Below are positions 1-9,201 of a stretch of DNA of 64,000 bases, piece after piece. Numbering within the stretch: the stretch's first letter is position 1; every line of letters begins with the position of its first letter. The notes under the pieces are model-generated. The model was not told the DNA's origin. It worked only from the letters and a program-made list of their open reading frames with translations, and made no database searches. This DNA is from Paenibacillus dendrobii (lineage in GTDB: Bacteria; Bacillota; Bacilli; Paenibacillales; Paenibacillaceae), in NCBI RefSeq assembly GCF_009807035.1, contig NZ_WUBI01000001.1, forward strand, positions 1,116,001 to 1,180,000, read 5' to 3'. Position numbers and translations under genes: made by a program.

Positions 1-1124
1 GCCTTGTCATTTTGGCTGATGTTGTATCTGACGATCGTATTGATCGTGCTATACGTATCATTGACATACAACATGAATCCCCCGGCATTATCATGGCTGT
101 AGTTATACTGTACAAGGGAGCCCAGGTTGCCTGCATCCACGTCAAAGCCCGTGCCGTCCTCGGAACCGTTTTTGCTGGCAAACGATTCATTGTACTGCAC
201 GACGTTATTGTCGGCATAAGCCCACCAGATGGACGCATTTGTCGCCAAATATGTAGCCTCTTGAACCGTATTGTGTTCAACCACCGCGCCATCCGTTACA
301 TTCCAAGCAATGCCGCCCGTAGCCGCTCTGACAACGGTATTGTTCGAGATCTTCACCTGGGTAGACGGTGTCCAGGCCCCGTAAGGCTTCGGCACCCATT
401 CCCACAAATCCCCCATGCCATAACGAAGAATGCAGTTCGAGCTGATATAAATCCCGTAGGCATCTACATCGGTTAATGTATTGCCATCAATAAGCACATC
501 ATGAAATGCACTTGGCACCCAGGAACCCACCGAGTCGAAAATAATTCCTCCCGACCTTGTCGTATACACTCCATCAACGTCATGAATGTTCAGGTTCTTG
601 ATATAAATATGATTCAAAATACCGCTTTCTTCATTCAGGATGTAGACACCTCGGCGTTCTCCCCGAGCGCCCTTCCAGTCTCTTGAAAAAGGCTCCGATG
701 ACGGGTTCGTCACTTCCAGATTGTTGATTTCCCAGTACTGCTGGTTTTTCAGAAATACCGTTTGCAGCTCTGACGTGACTCCGGCGATCAAAGGCTTGTT
801 TCCGCTTCCATACTTGTCAATGATGATAGGGCTTCCATCGGATCCGGAACCCTTCGGCCACAACTGTCCCTGCCATGAACCTCCTGCCTTGAACAAAATG
901 TGGTCACCGGGCTCAAAGGTCGTCGCATTCACCTTCGTCAGTGACTTCCATGCCTCATTCTGATTCGTTCCTGCATTACTGTCGTTACCGCTGACATTAT
1001 CCACGTAATACGTTGTCCCGCTAGCCGTATCGGCTTTCACGAGCGAAGCATTGACCCCTATTCCCGTGATCAAAACGATGGCCGTCAACATGCTGATTGC
1101 TTTTCTCGCTGTCCTTTTAAACAT
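1..1124 (-). CDS. Secreted right-handed beta-helix protein (5' part only; runs off the left edge)
   Basis: The frame is open from an ATG at 1124, behind an AGGGAGGA ribosome site, down to the window edge, giving about 374 residues with no stop. Residues 1-32 form a Sec signal peptide ending near VKADT. The mature start, YYVDNVSGNDSNAGT, is the usual opening of secreted pectate-lyase-like or alginate-lyase-like parallel beta-helix proteins. It is followed by repeated N-rich coils such as ISNNTVV, VEHNTV and VQYNES, spaced about 20-25 residues apart, which is the beta-helix (PbH1) pattern. The protein is probably an extracellular polysaccharide lyase or hydrolase; substrate and catalytic residues cannot be assigned from this part. 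A foldase-like gene lies directly upstream on the same strand. Confidence 0.85.
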   Translation of the reverse strand, partial: MFKRTARKAISMLTAIVLITGIGVNASLVKADTASGTTYYVDNVSGNDSNAGTNQNEAWKSLTKVNATTFEPGDHILFKAGGSWQGQLWPKGSGSDGSPIIIDKYGSGNKPLIAGVTSELQTVFLKNQQYWEINNLEVTNPSSEPFSRDWKGARGERRGVYILNEESGILNHIYIKNLNIHDVDGVYTTRSGGIIFDSVGSWVPSAFHDVLIDGNTLTDVDAYGIYISSNCILRYGMGDLWEWVPKPYGAWTPSTQVKISNNTVVRAATGGIAWNVTDGAVVEHNTVQEATYLATNASIWWAYADNNVVQYNESFASKNGSEDGTGFDVDAGNLGSLVQYNYSHDNAGGFMLYVNDTYSTINTIVRYNISQNDK

Positions 1125-1206
1125 GAGCCTTGTCCTCCCTCTATCGAATGTTGGACGGATGCAGGTTTTACCCCGATCTGTCCTATGTAATAGCCTCACA
1201 AACATG

Positions 1207-1222
1207 TTGTGAAGCGTTTACA
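1207..1222 (-). promoter_or_regulatory. cre-like palindrome upstream of the beta-helix gene
   Basis: Read on the minus strand the site is TGTAAACGCTTCACAA, about 85 nt upstream of the beta-helix start. The left half (TGTAAACG) fits the catabolite-responsive element consensus; the right half is shifted by one base. CcpA control would suit an extracellular polysaccharide-degrading protein, but the match is imperfect. Confidence 0.3.
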
Positions 1223-1241
1223 AAAAATATCGGGCAACTCT

Positions 1242-2336
1242 CTACTCTTCGACTTTCCAGGACTGATATAGCGATTCATCGACATTGACCTGGGCTTCAT
1301 CTAGCTTGATTTGAATCATATTCTCATATTCGCGATCGATATAATCTTTGAGAACCTGATCCGCGATCTCTTCAAAAGGGACGAAGGCCGATCCGGGATC
1401 GGTTTTATCCGTGCATCTCAGCAAGTACAGACTTCCATTTTCTTCTACGATATCGCTTGTTTCCCCGATGTTCATCTTGGCCGCAGCACGTGCAACAGGA
1501 CTTCTGGAATTATTCCGATCATTGCCGAGATTAATCACAAGCTCATCTTCGGTTTTTCGATCCGAATAGGTCTTGGCAGTATCCGCAAAAGAAGCCCCTG
1601 ATTCCAGCATTGCAGCTGCCTCTTTTAACTGTTTTCCAGCACGTTCCTTTTTCACGGGGTCAACCTGATGATTGGCATCCAAAAATGAAACCGCCATCGT
1701 GAATAGCTTTATGTCACCCGGCGTCTGGTAAAGATCATGTTTATGCTTTTCATAGAATGCTTTCAGCGCAAGTTCGTCAGGTTTTAAGTGCTCATCCAGC
1801 TGTATCTTTTGCTTAACGGCCGTTGCGGCGTTGGTCAGGATATATTGCAAATAAGTATCCTCGTTATATTGAAGCGGCCCGTAGATGACCTGATGATTCG
1901 CCGCCGCTTTCATTCTTCTGGCATTTTCCTGCTCGAGCTGCTTCAAAAATCCCTGATAGCTGATATCGTTGATAACCCCTTGCTCCATGGCAATCCACTC
2001 CGTAACTTTGATCCGTAGGCTGTCATCAAGCGCTCTTTTCTTCAGCAGATCCTGTGGTACTTCCCCTTCAAAAGAGCTTGTCCAGAAACCAGGTATCTGC
2101 TCAGCGCTATATTTGTCATGGAAGTAGCTCAAAACACCGGATTTGTTCCTTTGTACCGATTTCTCGAACTCCGGCATCGTGACGGGTATGCCGCCGACAG
2201 TGGCCATTACTTTATAATCGTGTTCATCTGCCAAAAGTTTGTCCTTCGCAAACGCGACCGAAGCGCAAACCGAGAGTACGAAAAGGCCGGCAACAGCCCA
2301 TTTGGATTTTACATGCTTTCGTCCAGCTTGTTTCAT
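1242..2336 (-). CDS. Secreted parvulin-like peptidyl-prolyl isomerase (SurA/PrsA-type foldase)
   Basis: The product has 364 residues. An N-terminal hydrophobic segment (about 13-31, ending ASVAFA) is a signal peptide with no obvious lipobox, so it is probably released or cell-wall associated rather than a PrsA lipoprotein. Residues 40-190 form a SurA_N/trigger-like helical region. Residues 195-330 (LYQTPGDIKLF through GSLYLLRCTD) match the degraded PPIC rotamase layout, in which the canonical catalytic positions are weak. The start follows CAGGAGGTG. It lies 117 nt upstream of the secreted beta-helix gene on the same strand, so it may help fold exported proteins made nearby. Isomerase activity is not certain; a chaperone-only role is possible. 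Confidence 0.7.
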   Translation of the reverse strand: MKQAGRKHVKSKWAVAGLFVLSVCASVAFAKDKLLADEHDYKVMATVGGIPVTMPEFEKSVQRNKSGVLSYFHDKYSAEQIPGFWTSSFEGEVPQDLLKKRALDDSLRIKVTEWIAMEQGVINDISYQGFLKQLEQENARRMKAAANHQVIYGPLQYNEDTYLQYILTNAATAVKQKIQLDEHLKPDELALKAFYEKHKHDLYQTPGDIKLFTMAVSFLDANHQVDPVKKERAGKQLKEAAAMLESGASFADTAKTYSDRKTEDELVINLGNDRNNSRSPVARAAAKMNIGETSDIVEENGSLYLLRCTDKTDPGSAFVPFEEIADQVLKDYIDREYENMIQIKLDEAQVNVDESLYQSWKVEE

Positions 2337-2474
2337 GAACGTGCATCACCTCCTGAACAGATGTATGGATGGGAGTATTCATTTGGGTTGTTGATCAAAT
2401 TGTAGCCTCGACGGCGGAGCCAAACAATTTCAAATCATTTACTTTGACTTTCAATTTCTTTACATGTTTATACG

Positions 2475-2506
2475 AAAAAAGGACCGTCCCTTAATAAGGG
2501 AGGCCC
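2475..2506 (-). terminator. Rho-independent terminator after the PepSY-TM-like gene
   Basis: On the minus strand a GC-rich stem (GGGCC-TCCCTT paired with AAGGGA-C-GGTCC, one bulge and one G-T pair) is followed by six T. It lies about 110 nt past the stop of the 2616-3110 gene. Confidence 0.65.
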
Positions 2507-2615
2507 GTTTGCATCGGTATGACGAATATTCATTGTGTAATCCGTCATGACGTTTATGTTATAAAATATGACAGCATCCTGTGTATATTTCATCGAACTA
2601 TATAAGAATGTCCAA

Positions 2616-3110
2616 TCACTCCCCGGGATGTATGATCGTCATCTGCTGATTCGGTCTGTTATCGCGTTTTCTTTTCTTACGGTTAGCCCCCCAGATGATA
2701 AAGGACATGATAATGCCGGTTCCGGTTAACAGGAACATGCCTATGCCGCTGATGAGGCCGACTATCCCTTCATGCAGACTCCGGACTTTCGAGCTAAAAG
2801 AACTGCCGCCTGCACGATCCGGAAACGCTCCTGCTCCATTAAAGCGGTTCATTCCCGATCCGCCGCTATTTCCGTTACCGAATCCCCTGTCAGTGGATTG
2901 TCCGCTTGCATCATTCTGCTGACCATTCTGTAAGGTAGATTTCTGGTTGGCAAAAGCCTGTGAATTTCCGATCATCCTGAAATTCCTCTCCATTCCTGTT
3001 CTACGATCTCCCTGGTCCAAATACATGATGATGCCGGTTGTTGATTCGATCAACAAAAACACGGTTGCGATAATTCCGATCCACATATGAATCTTTCGGA
3101 TTCTTTTCAT
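2616..3110 (-). CDS. Small PepSY-associated TM-like membrane protein
   Basis: The product has 164 residues and two membrane segments (about 8-29 and 112-137) separated by a Gly/Ser/Asn-rich linker (about 40-95) that is probably extracytoplasmic. The N-terminus KIHMWIGIIATVFLLIES and the later SLHEGIVG resemble the HxWxG and LH motifs of PepSY-associated TM proteins, which are often linked to iron/siderophore reduction or uptake. The PepSY domain itself is absent and the protein is much shorter than full-length family members. The start follows GGAGAGGG. It stands alone between two same-strand genes, so its role is unknown. Confidence 0.55.
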   Translation of the reverse strand: MKRIRKIHMWIGIIATVFLLIESTTGIIMYLDQGDRRTGMERNFRMIGNSQAFANQKSTLQNGQQNDASGQSTDRGFGNGNSGGSGMNRFNGAGAFPDRAGGSSFSSKVRSLHEGIVGLISGIGMFLLTGTGIIMSFIIWGANRKKRKRDNRPNQQMTIIHPGE

Positions 3111-3224
3111 GATTAGCCCTCTCCTTAGCCCGGATAGAATAACCTGCTTGTGCTTATTATGGAGAGTATCCCTTAATGTTCTATTAAAGAAAGGTTAATT
3201 TTAGATTTAATTCACAAAGATATT

Positions 3225-5006
3225 TTAGTATCGTTTGATCCATACATCCTTGTAATTGATTTTCCCCCAGGCATTCAGCGTAATACCGCTTAGTGATGGG
3301 TCATGCCCTACGGTTTGACGGCTGTGATACATAAACAAAACCGCGCTTCGCTGTTTCAACTCTTCCTCGATCCGTTCCAGAACACTTCTTCTGGCGCATG
3401 GATCAGGTTCCGCCAAAGCTTCTTCGATAATACTGTCTACCCTGTTTCTGCTTAGTTCATCCAAGTGATTACGGATATAACCATCATCGGACAGATACAT
3501 ACTGATCAAATCAACCGTAGGCTCTTCGCCGAGTACCTCACCGGCAAACAGCATATCGGATGCCCGGATGACTTCCTTTGTGGTCAGTTCCCGAATGGGC
3601 AAGATATGAATTTGAATATTCACGCCAATCTCAGCGCACTTGCTCTTCATCCATGCCGCATCTTCTTCGTTGCTCTTAAGTTCATATGTGTATAACGACA
3701 GACATTCACCGTTGTAGTCCGATGCGTCAATCCATTCCCTGGCCAATTGTACATCACTGCTTCTCCCGTAAGAGGCATCATGGTTACGCGGGTTAAATCC
3801 GGAGGCGGGTTGTTCCCTCCGTCCGCCTAGATCTTCAATCATCTGCTCACGATTCAGCGCCAGATGTATGGCTTGCCGCAAACGGATATCCTGCAGCGGT
3901 CCTTTTTTTCTGGTATTGAACGTCAGAACGGAACTTCCATCCTCAAGCTGTGTTAGCACTCTGGCCGGAATGTCCTTCTCCGACGCATCAAAATATTGCA
4001 GCCTGGCTTCCTTCACAACCGATGTATTGGAAATCAGATGCTCTTTGTAATCAGGCCACACCCATATTTCAATGCGATCCATCATGGGACGTCCTCCATA
4101 ATATCGCTCATGCGCCTCCAGAGCCAAAATCGTTTCATTGTTTTCCTTCATTAGAAAAGGTCCCGACCCGATCGGATGCTGCCGGAAATCCTGTTCCAGA
4201 GAAATCTGCTCCAAGTCTTCCGGCACGATGGAGAAGCGTTCAGAAGCAATAATATGCAAAAATAGCGAATTGGGCTTTGTCAGACGAAAACGAAGTGTAT
4301 AGCCATCGATCACCTCAATGTCTCCAATATTCCGCATGACCCAATCCGGGTGCTCAAGCGCCCCGATGCGCCGGAATGTAAATGCGACATCGGCCGCATT
4401 CAATTCTCTTCCATGATGAAACCGTACTCCTTTGCGCAGATATAAAGTCCAGACGATACAATCCTCATCATGCTCCCAATGATGGGCTATTCCTGAACGG
4501 ATGACTTGGTTAACAGGATCATACACAACAAGCGTATCAAATATCTGACGAATCAGGTGTGCTTCCGTTCGGCGAATTACATGCAGCGGGTCCAAATCCA
4601 GCACGGGCCTGTAAAAAGGGAATCTAAGAATATCTTTTTCATCCAAAGTCTTCATTGCACCAAATTGCTCGGTAAGCCAGCCGGAAAATAGCGGCTCAAG
4701 CGGGCTTAAGTGAAGGAGTTCATAAGCTTCTCCTATTTGTCCGCGTAATGCCTGTTCCTTGGCTCTGTTCATCAGAATCTGATCCCTGTTTTGCTTAAGC
4801 ACCAGATTGGAAGTGTTGCCCCGTCCTAAACCGCTATTCCATTCAATATAACCTTGTTTTTGCATCTTCCGGATCAATAACTGCGCATTTCGCCTTGTGC
4901 AATCCAGAATCTGCGTTAATTCATCCATCGTAACATGTATTGCATTGTTCTTGTTTGCATCTGCAAAATGTCCGCTGAGCTTCAAATAGTAGTGAACGAT
5001 ATCCAT
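3225..5006 (-). CDS. SgrR-like regulator: N-terminal HTH fused to a family-5 solute-binding domain
   Basis: I place the start at 5006, with AAGGAG seven bases upstream, giving 593 residues; an open frame continues upstream but would run into the divergent MFS gene. Residues 1-100 contain a winged HTH (MDELTQILDCTRRNAQLLIRKMQ) typical of the SgrR N-terminus. Residues 155-580 match the SBP_bac_5 oligopeptide/sugar-binding fold (FHHGRELNAADVAFTF, IGSGPFLMKEN, LRQAIHLALNREQMIEDL). There is no signal peptide, so the binding domain is cytoplasmic and presumably senses a small ligand. It is divergent from an MFS exporter 118 bp away, an arrangement like E. coli sgrR-setA, so it probably controls that exporter. 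The ligand is unknown. Confidence 0.82.
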   Translation of the reverse strand: MDIVHYYLKLSGHFADANKNNAIHVTMDELTQILDCTRRNAQLLIRKMQKQGYIEWNSGLGRGNTSNLVLKQNRDQILMNRAKEQALRGQIGEAYELLHLSPLEPLFSGWLTEQFGAMKTLDEKDILRFPFYRPVLDLDPLHVIRRTEAHLIRQIFDTLVVYDPVNQVIRSGIAHHWEHDEDCIVWTLYLRKGVRFHHGRELNAADVAFTFRRIGALEHPDWVMRNIGDIEVIDGYTLRFRLTKPNSLFLHIIASERFSIVPEDLEQISLEQDFRQHPIGSGPFLMKENNETILALEAHERYYGGRPMMDRIEIWVWPDYKEHLISNTSVVKEARLQYFDASEKDIPARVLTQLEDGSSVLTFNTRKKGPLQDIRLRQAIHLALNREQMIEDLGGRREQPASGFNPRNHDASYGRSSDVQLAREWIDASDYNGECLSLYTYELKSNEEDAAWMKSKCAEIGVNIQIHILPIRELTTKEVIRASDMLFAGEVLGEEPTVDLISMYLSDDGYIRNHLDELSRNRVDSIIEEALAEPDPCARRSVLERIEEELKQRSAVLFMYHSRQTVGHDPSLSGITLNAWGKINYKDVWIKRY

Positions 5007-5124
5007 GGATAGACTCCTTGTGAATAAAAGGTGTAAATCTATTATTGATGTTTCGCTTTTTCCTTCATCTTTTCTAAAAGTATAATTTCTATTGCTTACA
5101 GCGTAAAGAGGAGGAAAAAAATCC

Positions 5125-6351
5125 ATGCTTGACTTCAAAGATGGTTCACTACAAAAAAAGTCCGTTCTGCGAAACAAAAGCTTTCTTATTCTGCTGGTCA
5201 CAGGCGGAGTGATGGCCTTAGGGAACAAAATATACGAGCTTGCTCTTCCGCTGATCCTGTATGATCTGACGAAATCGTCTGTCATCATGTCCACCATGCG
5301 TGGCATTGAATTTCTGCCCAATCTGTTTCTCGCGATGTTCATTGGTGTTCTGGTCGACCGTTCTCATAAGAAGACGTGGTCTCTGGTTTCCATCCTGATG
5401 CAGGTGGTGGTCCTGCTTGTTTTATATGTCTCGCTGGAAATGGGGTATTCGTCAGCTCCGCTTTTTTACATTGCCGGTTTTCTGCTAATGACGTTTGGCT
5501 ATGCTTATTCCAATGCCAGGGTAGCCATGGTAAAACAATCGCTCCCGGGCGAAATGCTAACATCTGCCAATGTCTCCTATAACTTCGCTGTTACCTTGAT
5601 CGGAATTTTAGGTCCTGCACTTAGCGGTCTGCTTCTTATTTTGCCGAATATGCATGTAGCGCTGCTGCTGACAGCCATCGCTTTTATGCTGGCCTGGATT
5701 ACGCTTACAGGTGTGAAGACGGAGGAAACGCATGTCAAAGATTCGGGTAAGGACTTCTGGAGGGAACTTCACGAGGGCTGGCGTGAACTCAGGTCAAACC
5801 GGCTGCTATCTACCATTACGGTTGTCGTTATTTTCCTGAACAGCTCTGCCGGGATGATTGATGCGACGCTCATATTCTACGCTAAGGACAGCCTGAAGCT
5901 TACGAATGCACAGCTAGGTTTGGTATTATCTGCGGCAGGAATAGGTGGACTTGCCGGCAGTATGCTCATCGGCTTATTGCGGCGTTATTACAAAGTCGGG
6001 CAAATCATATCCTGGACAGTATTAGGTCTCGGTTTAACCAGTGTTATCTTCTACTTTTCCCATACCATATGGATGTTGTTTGGAGGCCTGTTGTTGTACG
6101 GCGTGTTCGAAACGATTAATACGGTTAGTATCTGGACATTCCGGCAGGAATCCACGCCTCATGATCTCATTGGCAGAGTCAGCGGTATCACTGGCTCGCT
6201 TTTCAAACTGGGTTTGCCATTTGCCATCATGGCTTCCGGCTGGATCGTCAAGCTAGCAAGCCCGCAGCTTGTTTTCCTGATTGCGTTTGGAATAAATATG
6301 TTGATTTTTGGTGGATGCATGATGAGCTCTTTAAATAGGAAACGTATCTAA
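5125..6351 (+). CDS. Major facilitator superfamily exporter
   Basis: The product has 408 residues and about 12 membrane segments; FIGVLVDRSHKK at about 72-83 corresponds to the MFS loop 2-3 motif (G-x-x-x-D-R). It resembles the MFS_3/enterobactin-exporter and macrolide-efflux type of Firmicutes. The start follows AGAGGAGG. It is divergent from the SgrR-like regulator; the shared 118-bp gap contains a TATAAT at 5081-5086 reading toward this gene, with a poor -35, which would fit an activated promoter. By analogy with SgrR/SetA it may export a sugar or sugar analogue. The substrate is inferred only from context. Confidence 0.8.
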   Translation: MLDFKDGSLQKKSVLRNKSFLILLVTGGVMALGNKIYELALPLILYDLTKSSVIMSTMRGIEFLPNLFLAMFIGVLVDRSHKKTWSLVSILMQVVVLLVLYVSLEMGYSSAPLFYIAGFLLMTFGYAYSNARVAMVKQSLPGEMLTSANVSYNFAVTLIGILGPALSGLLLILPNMHVALLLTAIAFMLAWITLTGVKTEETHVKDSGKDFWRELHEGWRELRSNRLLSTITVVVIFLNSSAGMIDATLIFYAKDSLKLTNAQLGLVLSAAGIGGLAGSMLIGLLRRYYKVGQIISWTVLGLGLTSVIFYFSHTIWMLFGGLLLYGVFETINTVSIWTFRQESTPHDLIGRVSGITGSLFKLGLPFAIMASGWIVKLASPQLVFLIAFGINMLIFGGCMMSSLNRKRI

Positions 6352-6605
6352 ACTGAAAAAACATATAAGCAGCTCGGCCATTCCGCCTTGATGTCTTGAT
6401 CATTCTTACTCCAGAAATCAGACTAACTTGACTTTCGATTCTATCTTGGCAAAGGATTCATCATCATTAAATCACAAGGGAGGCATACGGCTTAGTGACG
6501 GATTTGAATCTTATAAAAACAAGCTTTTAATAACCTTCATCTCCCCACTCACTCCATCTACCATCACCATATGATAGTTTAACAACTTTATAGGTGGTGG
6601 AATAT

Positions 6606-7316
6606 ATGTACAAATCTCATAGAGTGTGCTTAATAGATAGGTCAGGCAAACCGCGGTTAAGCAGCTTGGGCTGGATCTCGGCCAACTGGAGCGGCTATAC
6701 GATTTCCGGCAGCCCCAAATCCTTTCGGCGTATATCTGCGAACTGGACCGTCCCGTTCGTACGGCCAAGTTCGACACCATCCTATTCGTCGGCTTGGATC
6801 GGGATTGACGGCTTCGGGAACAGCAATCTGATCCAAACCGGTACAGGTCATGATTTCGTGAATGGCAAAGCACATTATTACGCCTGGTGGGAAATTCTTC
6901 CGAGCGTTATGACGCTGATTCCCCTGCCCGTTCATCCTGGCGACCGTATGCAAGCGGTCATTTCCAAGTGTACGGGAAAGACTTGGCTTATCTATTTGCG
7001 CAATGTGAGCCAAAACTGGACGTTTCGAACCACCAAACGATATAACGGTCCACAAGCCTCCGCAGAATGGATTGTCGAAGCACCTCAAGTGGGCGCTTTT
7101 ATCTCTAAAATGGCCCGCATATCTTCGGTGTCGTTTACTCGCTGCCGCATCAACGGTCAGAGCCCCAAGCTCACTACCGATCAGCGCGGCATCATGCTTC
7201 AGAATGGCGTCGTTACCACCATTCCAGGAGATCCTAATCGGTCAGGCGATGCCTTTGTGGTCAAACATACCCGATGGCAGGCCAGAGAAAGCCATCGGGT
7301 GCACAAAAGGCTATAA
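6606..7316 (+). CDS. G1 family (glutamic, eqolisin-type) endopeptidase
   Basis: I choose the ATG at 6606 because AGGTGGTGG lies five bases upstream; in-frame GTGs at 6594 and 6597 would sit inside that site. The product has 236 residues. It carries the family signatures: SANWSGY, WTVP, SAWIGIDG, LIQTGT (catalytic Gln) and SAEWIVEAP (catalytic Glu region). These match the Gln/Glu dyad of scytalidoglutamic peptidase and its bacterial relatives. There is no classical signal peptide and no propeptide; only about 25 residues precede the catalytic domain, so the protein is either cytoplasmic or exported by another route. Most characterised family members act at acid pH outside the cell. It stands alone, facing the response regulator gene. 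Confidence 0.85.
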   Translation: MYKSHRVCLIDRSGKPRLSSLGWISANWSGYTISGSPKSFRRISANWTVPFVRPSSTPSYSSAWIGIDGFGNSNLIQTGTGHDFVNGKAHYYAWWEILPSVMTLIPLPVHPGDRMQAVISKCTGKTWLIYLRNVSQNWTFRTTKRYNGPQASAEWIVEAPQVGAFISKMARISSVSFTRCRINGQSPKLTTDQRGIMLQNGVVTTIPGDPNRSGDAFVVKHTRWQARESHRVHKRL

Positions 7317-7433
7317 CTTCGATGTCCGTATTTGCGATATAAAAGTAATGGATCTCTGCATGGTAAGTACATGATACGAGGTGTGAAATGATCTTCTGGG
7401 TATTCGAAACGACGAACCCGTCTTTTGGAGAAC

Positions 7434-7469
7434 AAAAAGAGCCTGCATACACGCTATATGCAGGCTCTT
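7434..7469 (-). terminator. Terminator of the YesN-like regulator gene
   Basis: The minus strand carries a near-perfect stem AAGAGCCTGCATA / TATGCAGGCTCTT with a short loop, followed by five T. It begins six bases after the response-regulator stop codon. Confidence 0.85.
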
Positions 7470-7474
7470 CATAT

Positions 7475-9064
7475 TCAACCCGATTGCTGCCGGAACTGCT
7501 GCGGTGAAGCATGATACACCTTTCTGAACATTTTCGAGAAATACGAAAAGTTATGATAACCAAAGGTTTTGGCTACATCCGAGATCGGTATGGTCGAGCT
7601 GGTAATCAGATCCTTGGCGAGCGACATCCGGACATGCAATATGTAATCTGTAATCGATTCCCCTACTTCGCGTTTGAACAAGCGAGACAGATATGCAGGG
7701 TTAAGATGTACATAACTCGCAAGTTGTTCTCGGGTGATCGGCTCGCTTAAGTGCTCCGTAATATAATACTGAATCCGCTGGATTACCGAGTGATTCTGAT
7801 GAAGTTGATCATGTATCACCCGAATGACTTGTAGAATGGAGGATTCCAGCTGTTCCAAATTCCGGGGCTGGGCGTGCAGAAGAATCCCCTCTTGATCCTG
7901 AAATAACTCGAAAGCAGAGAGTCCGTTTTTATGCAAAATATAATGCACCATCTGCATAAACTCGTGACGGAACCCTTCAAGTTCGCTGACCGACAGCCTT
8001 GGACTTCGCCCAAGTTCCGCTATCCGGGAGCAAACCTCCTGCTGAAGTTCTTTCTGCTTCCCTTGTTCCATAAGAATCGTCCAGGTGGAAATCCGCGGAA
8101 TCATGGCCTTGATGGAAGGCGTTCCAAGTGATGCCAGAGTATACACCTGATTAGATTTATTTAAGTTGTTGTATTCAATTTCAAGCAGTTGTTGATAGGT
8201 ATGGGCAATATCATACAACGTAGAATTTTTGCCGATGTAGCAAGAGATGTTGCACCCGAAATATTTGTGGCAGCCTTGAATGTACTTTTCGCAGCGCGCT
8301 CGCAGGTCCTCCTCATCTTCGTCCTCTTCCCCGGCATGGAGCGTTATAACGACATTCACGCCCTGCTTGGTTTGAATGACTTCTCCTTTTCCCGATGGCA
8401 GCAGCATTTCGGACGCGGCTTTGCGGATGGCATATTCCATCATCTCTTCATCCTTCGTACTAAATTCGCGCGTCCAGGATTCCACACTGACCAGAACGGG
8501 CATGAATACCGCTTCTTGAAGACCCGGCAGCTCATGTTCCTCAAGTATGCCTGCGATGTTATCCGGAGAGCACACGATTCTGCCGGAGAACAGATCATTC
8601 CAGAATTTATCCGTAATGAGTGACTTCTTTTTACGCCATATGTCGTAGTAGGGCTTATACTCTTCCCGAAGAAGATGCATTTCCCTTTCCTGTTTAATGG
8701 ACTTTAAAGCTTTCGCAATCGTCTCTTGAAGCACATCGAATTCAATGGGTTTGAGCAGATAATCGAACCCGTCCAGCTGGATGGCTCTTTTCATGAAATC
8801 GAAAGCCGAGTGGGCCGTCAGGAAAATCGTCTCCGTGTCGGGGGAAATCTCATTCACCCGCTCGAGCAGCTCAATCCCCGTTCCTTTGGGCATTTCAATA
8901 TCACAGATCATGATATCGATTGGCGTCCGCTCGAACACCTGCAGCGCATCCCGCATATTAAAAGCCTCGTACACTTCGGATACCTGCAAATCCTGCCATT
9001 TCACGCCGCTTTTGATCCCCATTACTGCATAAATTTCATCATCGACTATCAGTACCCTATACAT
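7475..9064 (-). CDS. YesN-type response regulator with AraC DNA-binding domain
   Basis: The start is at 9064 (MYRVLIVDDE), behind GGGGGAG; the frame continues upstream but that part is not receiver sequence. The product has 529 residues. The receiver spans 1-120, with acidic residues D8/D9, phospho-acceptor D55 (MICDIEMP) and K105 (LLKP). A helical linker follows, then two AraC-type HTHs over about 425-525 (REQLASYVHLNPAYLSRLFKREVG and SDVAKTFGYHNFSYFSKMFRK). It lies 137 nt downstream of the cognate YesM-type kinase. Such pairs usually activate the neighbouring carbohydrate ABC importer, here at 11.1-14.6 kb. Confidence 0.92.
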   Translation of the reverse strand: MYRVLIVDDEIYAVMGIKSGVKWQDLQVSEVYEAFNMRDALQVFERTPIDIMICDIEMPKGTGIELLERVNEISPDTETIFLTAHSAFDFMKRAIQLDGFDYLLKPIEFDVLQETIAKALKSIKQEREMHLLREEYKPYYDIWRKKKSLITDKFWNDLFSGRIVCSPDNIAGILEEHELPGLQEAVFMPVLVSVESWTREFSTKDEEMMEYAIRKAASEMLLPSGKGEVIQTKQGVNVVITLHAGEEDEDEEDLRARCEKYIQGCHKYFGCNISCYIGKNSTLYDIAHTYQQLLEIEYNNLNKSNQVYTLASLGTPSIKAMIPRISTWTILMEQGKQKELQQEVCSRIAELGRSPRLSVSELEGFRHEFMQMVHYILHKNGLSAFELFQDQEGILLHAQPRNLEQLESSILQVIRVIHDQLHQNHSVIQRIQYYITEHLSEPITREQLASYVHLNPAYLSRLFKREVGESITDYILHVRMSLAKDLITSSTIPISDVAKTFGYHNFSYFSKMFRKVYHASPQQFRQQSG

Positions 9065-9201
9065 GAGACTAAGACTCCCCCTATTCAGTATCAAAAGAAG
9101 AACGTCTATCGACGTATTTTCACAGAAGCAGACCATGTTTTCCCGGATGTTTTTCTCCGTTATCAGAATGTGAATCTTCGAAGCTATACGTTCTGATCGT
9201 C

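Noticed and set aside
12..963. Open frames on the plus strand near the left edge
   Set aside because: They lie opposite a long minus-strand frame with signal peptide, ribosome site and beta-helix coil pattern that runs off the window.
1207..1222. Firm CcpA (cre) site
   Set aside because: Only the left half fits; kept as a low-confidence regulatory feature, not as a finding.
2436..2475. Plus-strand TTGACT-N17-TTTATA promoter
   Set aside because: No plus-strand gene follows; chance AT-rich match is likely.
5007..5342. N-terminal extension of the SgrR-like protein
   Set aside because: It would overlap the divergent MFS gene, is not HTH-like, and a better start with AAGGAG lies at 5006.
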